A DNA stretch of 64,000 nt from Sutcliffiella horikoshii (lineage in GTDB: Bacteria > Bacillota > Bacilli > Bacillales > Bacillaceae_I): positions 1 through 64,000 of the forward strand of contig NZ_JAIVKY010000011.1 of NCBI RefSeq assembly GCF_020524325.1, written 5' to 3'. A program made the translations under genes and the position numbers. Position 1 is the first letter of the stretch. Every line of letters begins with the position of its first letter. The notes below the pieces were generated by a model. That model was not told the origin of the DNA. It ran no database searches and saw only the letters and a program-made list of their open reading frames with translations. Shown here piece after piece: positions 1 to 7,464 of this stretch.

Positions 1-156
1 CGAGTTATGAAGACATCTCTGACTGTGAAAATCGAAAAGAGAAGTCTTCATCCGAGTTATGAAAACATCTATGACTGTGAAAATCGAAAAGAGAAGTCTT
101 CATCGGTGTTATGAAGACATCTCTAACGTAAAAACTAAAAGGAGGAGGTCTTGAAC
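1..156. repeat. 52-bp tandem repeat array, class A (3 units, open at left edge)
   Basis: Three units start at 1, 53 and 105, an exact 52-bp period, with TATGAA(G/A)ACA at 6, 58 and 110. Units 1 and 2 are nearly identical and unit 3 has diverged. GTCTTCAT closes units 1 and 2 and faces ATGAAGAC of the next unit across a short gap, so each junction is a dyad with 8-bp arms (perfect at 96-118, one mismatch at 44-66). The array probably continues left of the window. It lies downstream of glcF. No ORF or T-run terminator is evident; 157-256 holds nothing I recognise. Confidence 0.9.
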
Positions 157-256
157 CTCTCCAATGCCAGAACCTCCACGTTCCCTAAAGTTTGGTCATC
201 TTAGTCATGAAATCCACTACACCGTGAAATCCAAAGGGAAATCTACCTCTTCCAAA

Positions 257-1597
257 CTATTTGTTCCCTTCCAATCGACCCTCCAACCCCTCTAATAAAA
301 AATCAGCAATATGAACGGCCCTCAGCACCCCGGTCAACCCTTCTCTTTCAATCCCAAGCTTCATCTGCAACAAGCATCCCGGATTTGCAGTCACAATGGT
401 GGTTGCCATACTCTCAGCTACTTTCTCCATTTTATGGTCCAGTATCTGCATCGACATTTCGGACTCAACGATGTTGTAGATTCCCGCCGAGCCGCAGCAA
501 CGGTCGGCATCTTTCATCTCATAGAAGTCTGCACCAGCCACTGCCTGCAATAACATTCTTGGCTGAAGAAAGGTGCCCTGCACATTGCGAAGGTGGCAGG
601 AGTCTTGATAAGTAACCCGTTGCGGTCGCACCGACAAATCTTTCTCGTGAAACTTCAATTCTACCAAAATAGCGGACATATCCTTGATTTTCTTTTTAAA
701 AGCGACCGCCCTCATAAACCACTTGGGATCATCTTTCAACAGATGGTCGTAGTCCACAAGAAAGGCTCCGCATCCACCTGCGTTGGTGATGATATAATCC
801 ACTTCCAAGTCTTCAAACGCTGCTATATTCTGCTTTGCAAGCTCCTTGCCTTTATCCTTTTCCCCGCTATGACCGTGAAGCGCTCCACAGCAATTCTGCT
901 GCTTTGGTATGACAATTTCACAACCTGCATGTTGAAGCAGTTTCATAGTGGCATCGTTTGTCTTAAGGAACATGGTATCCATCAGGCAACCGGAAAAGAA
1001 TGCTACCCGTTTTTTCTGTGCTTGAAGCGCTGGTAGGTGAGAAGGGCGATTTTTCATTTCCTTCATAGTAGGAACTTTTGGCAGAACACGCTCCATGCTT
1101 GCCATACTATCCGGTAACAACCTTAGTAATCCAGAGTGATGAACGGCCTTTTGAAGTCCTGATCGCTGATAGATTCCCAGAAAGTTTGTTAAAACACGCA
1201 TGCGACTTTGATGAGGGAATAGCCCGTCAAACGCAGTCTTCCTCAGTACCCTTACCGGAAGCGAGTGCTTTTTATTTTGATTGATGATGTCGCGCGCTTC
1301 CTCGAGCAGGTGGCCATATTTTACACCCGAAGGACAAACAGGCTCACAAGCTCTGCAGCCTAAGCAAAGGTCAAGGGTGCGTTCCACGTCTTCGTCTGGT
1401 TCGATGATGCCATCTACTACGGCTTTCATCAAAGCGATTCGTCCACGTGGGGAGTGGGATTCTTTGAAACCTGACTCTATATAGGTCGGACAGGAAGGAA
1501 GACAAAAGCCGCAACGCATACAGTTCAGCAGCTCATCTTCATCCATGCGACTTTTGAATTCGTTTTGAATGACTTGTTTTTCTTTAACCGAGGTCAT
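257..1597 (-). CDS. glcF: Glycolate oxidase iron-sulfur subunit GlcF (YsfD-like)
   Basis: 446 aa. Electron-transfer subunit of glycolate oxidase, passing electrons from the GlcD flavoprotein, probably toward the membrane quinone pool. Two ferredoxin-type 4Fe-4S motifs are visible: C26-x2-C29-x2-C32-x3-C36-P and C78-x2-C81-x2-C84-x3-C88-P. The C-terminal half holds two CCG domains, seen as NCCGALHG and RCCGSAGIY, as in heterodisulfide-reductase-like redox subunits. Its ATG overlaps the glcD stop by four bases (ATGA), so the pair is translationally coupled. Order and length match B. subtilis ysfC-ysfD. A lactate-utilisation LutA-type protein is less likely, because the partner is a GlcD-type FAD protein. 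Confidence 0.9.
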   Translation of the reverse strand: MTSVKEKQVIQNEFKSRMDEDELLNCMRCGFCLPSCPTYIESGFKESHSPRGRIALMKAVVDGIIEPDEDVERTLDLCLGCRACEPVCPSGVKYGHLLEEARDIINQNKKHSLPVRVLRKTAFDGLFPHQSRMRVLTNFLGIYQRSGLQKAVHHSGLLRLLPDSMASMERVLPKVPTMKEMKNRPSHLPALQAQKKRVAFFSGCLMDTMFLKTNDATMKLLQHAGCEIVIPKQQNCCGALHGHSGEKDKGKELAKQNIAAFEDLEVDYIITNAGGCGAFLVDYDHLLKDDPKWFMRAVAFKKKIKDMSAILVELKFHEKDLSVRPQRVTYQDSCHLRNVQGTFLQPRMLLQAVAGADFYEMKDADRCCGSAGIYNIVESEMSMQILDHKMEKVAESMATTIVTANPGCLLQMKLGIEREGLTGVLRAVHIADFLLEGLEGRLEGNK

Positions 1598-3006
1598 CGT
1601 GACACCACCACCCGTTTTCTGGATTCCTTTGCAAAAACTTTACCGGGATTCATGATGTTGTTCGGATCGAAAGCCAATTTAATGGCCTTCATGGCCGCTA
1701 TACCTTCTGCGCCTAACTTCCACTCCAGGTAAGGAGCTTTCATCATTCCGACACCGTGTTCTCCAGTGATGGTTCCGCCAAGATCGATAGCCTTAGCAAA
1801 AATGTCTTCGAATGCCGCTTCGACCCGTTCCATTTCTTCGTGGTCCCGAGCGTCTGTGGCTACTGTAGGGTGAAGATTGCCATCCCCTGCATGACCGAAT
1901 GTACAGATTTTTACTTGGTGCTTAACAGCAATCTCATTGATAGCTTTAACCATCGTGGCAATTTCCGAGCGCGGGACTGTTGCGTCCTCAAGTATGGTTG
2001 TCGGCTTCAGTCTTGCCAGTGCAGATAAAGCGGATCGGCGGGCGGTCCGTAATGCTTCCGCTTCCAATTCAGATTGTGCGAGCTGAACGGAAACAGCCTT
2101 TTCTGCTAGACAAATCTCCTGTATTTTTTGCATATCCCTTGCGACCACTTCACGAGGGCCGTCTTGTTCGATGAGAAGTACTGCCTGCACATCTGTTGGG
2201 AGACCAATTTTAGCGAAATCCTCTACTACCTCAAGGGTTGGCTGATCTAAAAATTCAAGTGTAGCAGGAATGATTTTATTGGAAATGATGGTGGAAACCG
2301 TTTTGGCTGCGGCCTCGATATCTTGATAATGGGCAAGCATCGTTTGTTTTGTTTCAGGCATGGGCACAAGCTTCAACGTTGCTTCTGTGATGATGCAAAG
2401 CGTCCCTTCTGAACCGACGAACAGCCTAGTCAAATCATAACCGGCCACATCCTTGGCTAGTTTGCCGCCCGTCCGTATGATATCCCCATTCGGCATAACG
2501 GCTTCTAGTGCAAGAACATAGTCCCGCGTTACTCCGTATTTCAATCCGCGCAATCCACCTGAATTTTCATTAATGTTGCCGCCAATTGTAGATATTTTCA
2601 TGGAGCTTGGATCTGGCGGATAAAATAAACCTTTCGCTTCTACAGCTTGAATCATGTCAAGGGTGATAAGACCAGGTTGAACGGTGACTGTTAAGTTCTC
2701 TTCATCCAACTCAAGGAGTTTGTTCATGTTGGTGAAAAGGAGGACGATACCGCCTTCTGTGGGACATGTCCCTGCACAGAGGTTGGTGCCAGAGCCTCTA
2801 GGGACGAGCGGAATGCCATACTCATTGCAAAGTTTGACGATTTGAGAGACTTCATCTGTGTTACTGGGAACAATGATAGCATCCGGCATAGATTGATAGT
2901 TTGGTGTGGCATCATAAGAATAGACAAGCTTTTCTGCCTTGCTATCCCGGTAATTTTCCGGTCCGACTATACTGATAAATTGCTTTTTTAAACGTTCACT
3001 TATCAT
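1594..3006 (-). CDS. glcD: Glycolate oxidase FAD-binding subunit GlcD (YsfC-like)
   Basis: 470 aa from the ATG at 3006, which has GGGAGG seven bases upstream; an in-frame ATG nine codons earlier has no ribosome binding site. Catalytic flavoprotein that oxidises glycolate (or D-lactate) to the keto acid. The N-terminal PCMH-type FAD domain (about 40-215) shows PLVPRGSGTNLCAG and the PDPSS and GG(N)I(N)ENSGG elements. The C-terminal FAD-oxidase domain ends with FGHAGDGNLHP and TGEHGVG(M)M, whose histidines are conserved in the family. Length equals B. subtilis YsfC. It is read from the same strand as its regulator upstream and glcF downstream. Confidence 0.9.
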   Translation of the reverse strand: MISERLKKQFISIVGPENYRDSKAEKLVYSYDATPNYQSMPDAIIVPSNTDEVSQIVKLCNEYGIPLVPRGSGTNLCAGTCPTEGGIVLLFTNMNKLLELDEENLTVTVQPGLITLDMIQAVEAKGLFYPPDPSSMKISTIGGNINENSGGLRGLKYGVTRDYVLALEAVMPNGDIIRTGGKLAKDVAGYDLTRLFVGSEGTLCIITEATLKLVPMPETKQTMLAHYQDIEAAAKTVSTIISNKIIPATLEFLDQPTLEVVEDFAKIGLPTDVQAVLLIEQDGPREVVARDMQKIQEICLAEKAVSVQLAQSELEAEALRTARRSALSALARLKPTTILEDATVPRSEIATMVKAINEIAVKHQVKICTFGHAGDGNLHPTVATDARDHEEMERVEAAFEDIFAKAIDLGGTITGEHGVGMMKAPYLEWKLGAEGIAAMKAIKLAFDPNNIMNPGKVFAKESRKRVVVSR

Positions 3007-3102
3007 AAAAAAACCTCCCAGTCTATAAAACATCTTATCTCTATTTTATAAAAAGGAAGGGAGGAACTCTATGTATATTTATCTAAAGTAGTTGCTGGTC
3101 TA

Positions 3103-4221
3103 CTAGTGATTATTTGTAGAATCATCCAAAAGGATGCAGGCCAGATAAAGAGTAGTCAAATCATGTGGTTTTTTCAGTTCTAAGCCAGTCAACATTTCCA
3201 CTTTACGCAAGCGGTAATGTAATGTATTTATATGAATGTGCATGGCTTTGGCCGTCTCTTTCAAGGATAGGTGGTGGGTAAAATAGATCTGAATCGTCTC
3301 AAATAATTCCTTCTCTGATATGACGGGAGATAGAAGACGTTGAGCAAACTCTTTTTTTACCTCAACAGGGATTGCTTGCAGAATCATTTCAAGGCGAAGG
3401 TCTTCTTCAAATGTAATTGGTTCATCCATAGAAGAGGCATTCAGTGCTCGTTCAGCCTCCAAATAGGACTCTTTTAACGAAGAGAAGTTGCCTGCTTTTC
3501 CAATTCCCATAAAAACAGGTGCACCGATATAGCTTTGAAGTTGGGATTGAAAATTTCTCAGCAACGTAAGGAGAGGTTCCCTACCCAAGCCTTTATAGAT
3601 TGCCAGGAGTAATATCATTCTGTTCTGTCCCCATTGCACAAGAATATCTTCCTTCTTCAGTTCCATATCCAATTCGGAAAAACGCCATCTTTTTGTTTTC
3701 ATGAGCGCTTCCTCACTCTGAAACTCAATTAAGATAACTTGTCGGCTCACTTCCATGTTTACACCTAGTACTTCCGCACGTTTTTGGATCGATGCGGATG
3801 GTCCATCCTTCAATAACCAATCAAACACAAACGTCTCAAGCGACCTTGCTTCCCATTCAAACTGATCCTGATAGTGATTTTCTTGGATCAGTAGCTCTGT
3901 CATTTTCTTGATCAATTCCCCGTAAGGAAGCACTTTTTCTGGTGTTCCAGTAATACCGATTACCCCCACAACCTTTTGCTGATGGAAAAGGGGAAGGGTG
4001 ATACCGGCTTTTACACCCGATAGAGTCGTTTCATCTTGTTTAGATATCACACGCATTTGTTTATCCGCAGCTGCAAGATACGCCCCTTCATGAAAATTAC
4101 CGAGTCTATCAGGGTCTGTACTTGCGATGATGATACCGGATGTATCCACCATAATTAAATCTTCTTCTATAAAATTCTTCACTTCTCGTATGATTTTTTT
4201 GGCAAGCGATGTTCGTAGCAA
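3103..4221 (-). CDS. ysfB: CdaR-family (sugar diacid recognition) regulator of the glc operon
   Basis: 372 aa, TTG start at 4221 with AGGAGG seven bases upstream. The N-terminal diacid-recognition domain (about 1-130) includes VDTSGIIIASTDPDRLG. A middle GGDEF-like region of CdaR proteins follows. The C-terminal PucR/CdaR helix-turn-helix is clear: LSLKETAKAMHIHINTLHYR then LRKVEMLTGL. It sits 96 bp upstream of glcD on the same strand, the arrangement of B. subtilis ysfB-ysfC-ysfD. It most likely activates glycolate oxidation in response to glycolate or a related acid; this is inferred from position and family. Confidence 0.82.
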   Translation of the reverse strand: MLRTSLAKKIIREVKNFIEEDLIMVDTSGIIIASTDPDRLGNFHEGAYLAAADKQMRVISKQDETTLSGVKAGITLPLFHQQKVVGVIGITGTPEKVLPYGELIKKMTELLIQENHYQDQFEWEARSLETFVFDWLLKDGPSASIQKRAEVLGVNMEVSRQVILIEFQSEEALMKTKRWRFSELDMELKKEDILVQWGQNRMILLLAIYKGLGREPLLTLLRNFQSQLQSYIGAPVFMGIGKAGNFSSLKESYLEAERALNASSMDEPITFEEDLRLEMILQAIPVEVKKEFAQRLLSPVISEKELFETIQIYFTHHLSLKETAKAMHIHINTLHYRLRKVEMLTGLELKKPHDLTTLYLACILLDDSTNNH

Positions 4222-4235
4222 AGTGACACCTCCTA

Positions 4236-4268
4236 TAAAAAAAGCGGCCTGTGAGGAAGGGCCGCTTT
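4236..4268 (-). terminator. Rho-independent terminator of the GSP26-like gene
   Basis: The arms AAAGCGGCC and GGCCGCTTT pair around a short loop. On the minus strand the stem is followed by a run of seven T. It lies directly downstream of the stop at 4313 and before the ysfB ribosome binding site. Confidence 0.85.
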
Positions 4269-4312
4269 CTAGTCGTTATACTTAACTTACCATAAGTATA
4301 AGAAGGCTTCTA

Positions 4313-4732
4313 CTACTGTTCCAACACTTCCGCTTCACTGCCGGCCTTCTCAAAATAGCGAATAACAGAAGGAGTCAATTTTAAAAGCAAATATTCCGGA
4401 TCGTCTGGACTTTTAATCCATTCCGATAATTTTGCATCCCAGAATTTCTTTTTCAGTTCCGCATTATCCTCAAAGCTTGCTTCTGCCTCTATTTCTGCGT
4501 AAGGTTCCTTCCAACTTGTATCCTCCATCCCTAAAAGGATATGTACATGTGGGTTTGCTTTTATATCTTCAATTTTGTGGGTATGCTCATTTGTTGCACA
4601 ATACAAGGTTAAATCTTCATTGAAAAATAACATAAAGCGGGAATATGGACGGTCGCCTCTAATGGTAGCAAGTGTTCCAATTTTATGGTTGCTGAACATC
4701 GAATTGATTTTGTTTTTTAAGTCAGAATTCAT
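4313..4732 (-). CDS. Pyridoxamine-5'-phosphate-oxidase-fold general stress protein (YdaG/GSP26-like)
   Basis: 139 aa, length close to B. subtilis YdaG (general stress protein 26). The split-barrel flavin-binding fold is suggested by IGTLATIRGDRPYSRFMLF near the N-terminus, LTLYCATNEHTHKIEDIKAN in the middle and the VRYFEKA end. Such proteins bind flavin or F420-like cofactors and usually act in oxidative or general stress; a substrate cannot be read from the sequence. The start at 4732 has an AAAGGTG/GAGG-type site upstream. I looked for a SigB promoter upstream and did not find a convincing one. Confidence 0.75.
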   Translation of the reverse strand: MNSDLKNKINSMFSNHKIGTLATIRGDRPYSRFMLFFNEDLTLYCATNEHTHKIEDIKANPHVHILLGMEDTSWKEPYAEIEAEASFEDNAELKKKFWDAKLSEWIKSPDDPEYLLLKLTPSVIRYFEKAGSEAEVLEQ

Positions 4733-4910
4733 CGTTAGCCTCTACACCTTTCATTTAAAAAGTACTCTCCGTTAATGTGGCATATTTGATGAATTTTTAA
4801 ACACTGTTGTCGTCAGGTTTTTACGATAAAAAGGAGTGGGCGGGGATATTATAATGGTAAATGTGGAAAGAGGGGGTAGGGCTGTACCTTTTTTATGGTG
4901 AATGAGGGTT

Positions 4911-5008
4911 TGGGAACGAACTCGGGTTGTTTTGGCATGAACTTGGCCCATTTTGGCACGAACTTGCTAGTTTTTCGCACGAACTCAGATGATTTTGGCA
5001 CGAACTTT
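4911..5008. repeat. 21-bp tandem array, core CGAACT (5 units)
   Basis: The hexamer (C/T)GAACT starts at 4917, 4938, 4959, 4980 and 5001, an exact 21-bp period. Each is preceded by TTTTGGCA or TTTTTCGCA, while the seven or so bases after the core vary. T-tracts therefore recur every two helical turns. The rest of 4741-4910 shows nothing I can name. Confidence 0.9.
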
Positions 5009-5017
5009 CGAAGTTAT

Positions 5018-5205
5018 ATAAAAAGACTCTGTGCGGTAGGCTGCACAGAGTCCCAAAGCATGTAGGGCTAACTCATCACATCTAAGTACCAAGGGGTTAA
5101 AGCTTTGAACTAAGGAATAAAAAGCTTTATATGTGCACTGTGTAGGTGTAAATCACTCCTTCACTCTAAGGTGACTGCGCTTTATTTCCCTCCTTCGTTT
5201 TAAGG
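5018..5205 (-). ncRNA. Candidate small RNA with own promoter and terminator
   Basis: On the minus strand a transcript starting near 5205 would run about 188 nt to an intrinsic terminator at 5020-5052. No gene is upstream of that terminator on this strand, so it needs its own promoter. The predicted RNA has a CCTT-6-AAGG hairpin (about 5158-5171), a hairpin with AAAGCTTT arms (about 5100-5127) and the terminator stem. GAAGGAGG-like purine stretches occur, but no start codon is suitably placed after them, so I read it as non-coding. A match to a known sporulation RNA such as CsfG cannot be tested here. Confidence 0.45.
5020..5052 (-). terminator. Intrinsic terminator of the candidate small RNA
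   Basis: A perfect 10-bp stem, GACTCTGTGC (5025-5034) with GCACAGAGTC (5043-5052), and an 8-nt loop. On the minus strand it is followed by TTTTTAT. There is no T-run on the plus strand. Confidence 0.8.
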
Positions 5206-5211
5206 TATTTC

Positions 5212-5241
5212 TAGTATATAAATTAAATGTTATAAATATTC
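5212..5241 (-). promoter_or_regulatory. SigG-like promoter for the candidate small RNA
   Basis: Minus strand GAATA (5241-5237), 18-bp spacer, TATACTA (5218-5212). This fits the forespore SigG pattern (G-H-A-T-R, about 18 bp, C-A-T-N-H-T-A) except for the first base of the -10. TATACT could equally be a SigA -10, but no TTGACA-like box accompanies it. Confidence 0.4.
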
Positions 5242-5340
5242 TGATTTATTTAATCTTTTTTTATTTCTCATATTTTGATGATTCACGCTTACAATGATAA
5301 AGTAGGACAAGTGACAGTAAATTGTAGAGGAGTTATCAGA

Positions 5341-5949
5341 TTGGTAATACGGACATTATATTATTTAATTGGCCTTTTTGTCTTATCCTTCGGGATCAGT
5401 TTAACGATAAAATCGGATTTGGGGGCCGGAGCGTGGGATGCACTTAATGTAGGACTTTCCACTACATTTGGACTGACAGTGGGAAGCTGGGTGTTTATTG
5501 TCGGGATCATCCTGATTGCCATCAACGCTTGGTTACATAAAAGCAAACCGGATTATCTGGCGGTCATTACGATTTTCCTTGTCGGAGTGTTTATCGATTT
5601 TTGGTTGATGCAGGTCTTTGGCACATGGATTCCAGTGGGGATGGTTTTACGTTTTGTTGTCCTTTTGGCTGGAATGGTCATCATGGCAGTGGGAATATCT
5701 GCATACCTGCAAGCAAAGTTCCCGGTTATTCCAATTGACAACTTGATGCTTGGGATTCAGAATCGATTCAAGGTGAAGATGATGACAGCAAAAACGATCG
5801 GGGAAGTGTTTGCCCTTATTTTTGCTCTAATTTTCAATGGGCCGATCGGGATCGGGACCTTTATCATCACATTTGGGATCGGACCATTAATTCAGATTTT
5901 CTACCCGCGTTTGGAAAACCTATATAAAAAATTACGACACGAGAGCTGA
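5341..5949 (+). CDS. YczE/YyaS/YitT-family integral membrane protein
   Basis: 202 aa from the TTG at 5341, chosen because AGAGGAG lies eight bases upstream; 22 further in-frame codons upstream have no ribosome binding site. About five hydrophobic segments are visible. Family-like elements are FGISLTIKSDLGAGAWDALNVGLS near the start and IPIDNLMLGIQ...MTAKTIGE in the last third. The length matches B. subtilis YyaS. Function is unknown; related YczE proteins have been connected with surfactin production, but nothing here shows such a role. It stands alone, with a terminator directly behind. Confidence 0.8.
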   Translation: MVIRTLYYLIGLFVLSFGISLTIKSDLGAGAWDALNVGLSTTFGLTVGSWVFIVGIILIAINAWLHKSKPDYLAVITIFLVGVFIDFWLMQVFGTWIPVGMVLRFVVLLAGMVIMAVGISAYLQAKFPVIPIDNLMLGIQNRFKVKMMTAKTIGEVFALIFALIFNGPIGIGTFIITFGIGPLIQIFYPRLENLYKKLRHES

Positions 5950-5969
5950 GATTAGCTTTCGTGTTTTTT
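5937..5969 (+). terminator. Intrinsic terminator
   Basis: ACACGAGAGCT pairs with AGCTTTCGTGT (one mismatch), followed by six T. It overlaps the stop codon of the preceding membrane-protein gene. Confidence 0.85.
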
Positions 5970-6070
5970 AATTTGGTAAAAAGTTTCACCTTTCATGGAT
6001 AATCTTAAATCGCTTCGAAAAAGATAACAGTACATAGATTTCAAGACGAATGAAAGGAGTAATTCACATC

Positions 6071-6880
6071 ATGCGCATACTTCAAATTATGTTGGCAGTC
6101 TTTATTGCATTTGGTTTCACATTGAGCAGTGTTCAAGCTGAAGAGACAAAGGTGAAAGCCGCTAATAAAAAACTGGAGGTACCAAATTCTGTTTTAGACA
6201 TTTCTAAAGACAACACGTATCCAAACCCGTCTCAGGACGTACCTTACCTGCAGCCAAGTGAGCTATCTCAAGAACTGATTGACTCTTCTAATGTGAAAAT
6301 TGAAAACCCTAAGCTAATCAAGATACTAAATGAGTCGAACATATCTCCTTCACCAGTAGCAATAGGCTATCGTGCCACCATCTACCTTGGACAATGGCCG
6401 CTTTCTTACGAATCTACAGAAACGAGCGTAAACTGGGAATACCAAAAAATCAACACTAATTACACAGATAACCGTGGTGGAAAAGTCCCACAACAGCTTC
6501 ACTATCGTCAGGAAGCACAAAAAAGTGTCAAAGGCGGCTTGACTTCTAAAGTGGAGGCTGCTGACGATGTGAAAGAAATGATGATGTTAAAAGCGATGTC
6601 TAAAACAAAGCTGCCTTTATCCTTCCAAACCATTGTTGGCGCAGGGACGAAAAAGGATCAGGTGTATAATATACCTGTGAAAAAATTAGGCTACCTGTAT
6701 GCGTACTCCCCTGCTGTTAGTGAGAAAGGGAAAATTACGTACGGGGAGGTCTACCTTGTATTAAAAGGGAAAGAAATGAAGATTGTTGTGAAAAACGTGA
6801 CTTCGCAAGGAATCGGGGCGTGGATTCCGGTTCAGGACCATGTGAGTTTCATTTTTGCAGCGTCCGATCGCCCGAGATAG
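6071..6880 (+). CDS. yfkD: YfkD-like exported protein
   Basis: 269 aa. The ATG at 6071 is preferred because AAAGGAG lies 11 bases upstream; the in-frame ATG at 6050 has none. A signal peptide is clear (MRILQIMLAVFIAFGFTLSS, cleavage after VQA). The mature part has the blocks NTYPNPSQDVPYLQPSEL, AIGYRATIYLGQWPLSYES and WEYQKINTNYTDNRGG, which I recognise from B. subtilis YfkD (about 264 aa). The role is unknown; it is exported and probably wall- or membrane-associated. The neighbouring yfkAB supports the assignment, since both belong to the yfk region of B. subtilis. Confidence 0.8.
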   Translation: MRILQIMLAVFIAFGFTLSSVQAEETKVKAANKKLEVPNSVLDISKDNTYPNPSQDVPYLQPSELSQELIDSSNVKIENPKLIKILNESNISPSPVAIGYRATIYLGQWPLSYESTETSVNWEYQKINTNYTDNRGGKVPQQLHYRQEAQKSVKGGLTSKVEAADDVKEMMMLKAMSKTKLPLSFQTIVGAGTKKDQVYNIPVKKLGYLYAYSPAVSEKGKITYGEVYLVLKGKEMKIVVKNVTSQGIGAWIPVQDHVSFIFAASDRPR

Positions 6881-6892
6881 TTCTTGTGCCTT

Positions 6893-6925
6893 ACACCAGC
6901 CTAATTCTAAGGGCTGGTGTTTTCT
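6893..6925 (+). terminator. Intrinsic terminator after yfkD
   Basis: ACACCAGCC (6893) pairs with GGCTGGTGT ending at 6920, followed by TTTC. The interval 6926-7092 holds only the ribosome binding site of the next gene. Confidence 0.8.
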
Positions 6926-7092
6926 TGTTGAAAGTTGTGATGATTTTACCAGTTTCGATTCTTTTATAAGCTGGGTAATAGAAGGTTACAGAACTTCCAC
7001 TACCTTGTCGAACGAAAAGCAGCCGCAGACCGAAACTTTTTCCGCCTTCAAGCGTCTTAAAAAGTGAGAATAAAAAGGAGGTCATCAACACG

Positions 7093-7416
7093 ATGATGCA
7101 CCTGGTATTATTGGTCTTAAGTTTGTCTGTTTTGTTAGTTGTTGTTCGGACAATGGTCACAGTCGAATTGAGGCAAAAGCCATCTTATATAGAAAACGAA
7201 GATAAGCATCATGCGGTCTTACTGCTTTGGGGTATAGGGATTATTTTTCTATTATTGTTTATACCATATCAAGCATGGCAATTGGCAGGAAGCTCGCGCG
7301 GATGGGACGGAGCGTTAATTTTGGGTTCCAGCTTGATGGGGATTGTATTGATTAGTTTAGGGTTTTATTGCGGGGTAAAAGGCAAAAGACTTAAATCAAG
7401 AGTGCCAACCACGTGA
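7093..7416 (+). CDS. Small membrane protein of unknown function
   Basis: 107 aa with AAAAGGAGGT ten bases before the ATG at 7093 (a second ATG follows at once). Three hydrophobic segments: about 3-22, 44-62 and 75-95, separated by a charged loop (RQKPSYIENEDKHH) and ending in a basic tail (KGKRLKSR). I do not recognise a family. It has its own strong ribosome binding site and lies between two terminators, so it is probably transcribed alone or by readthrough from yfkD. Confidence 0.65.
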   Translation: MMHLVLLVLSLSVLLVVVRTMVTVELRQKPSYIENEDKHHAVLLLWGIGIIFLLLFIPYQAWQLAGSSRGWDGALILGSSLMGIVLISLGFYCGVKGKRLKSRVPTT

Positions 7417-7431
7417 GTTTCACACTAAAAG

Positions 7432-7464
7432 AAAGCCTGGGATTAGGTGTCCCAGGCTTTTGTT
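7432..7464. terminator. Bidirectional terminator between convergent genes
   Basis: AAAGCCTGGGA (7432-7442) pairs perfectly with TCCCAGGCTTT (7450-7460), with T-rich flanks on both strands. It serves the small membrane protein gene and yfkAB. Confidence 0.88.

Noticed and set aside
593-1036. 147-aa reading frame on the plus strand opposite glcF
   Set aside because: Fully inside a well-supported gene on the other strand, no ribosome binding site, no family resemblance.
4733-4830. SigB promoter for the GSP26-like gene
   Set aside because: GTGTTTAA is present on the minus strand but no GGGTAT-like -10 lies at the right distance.
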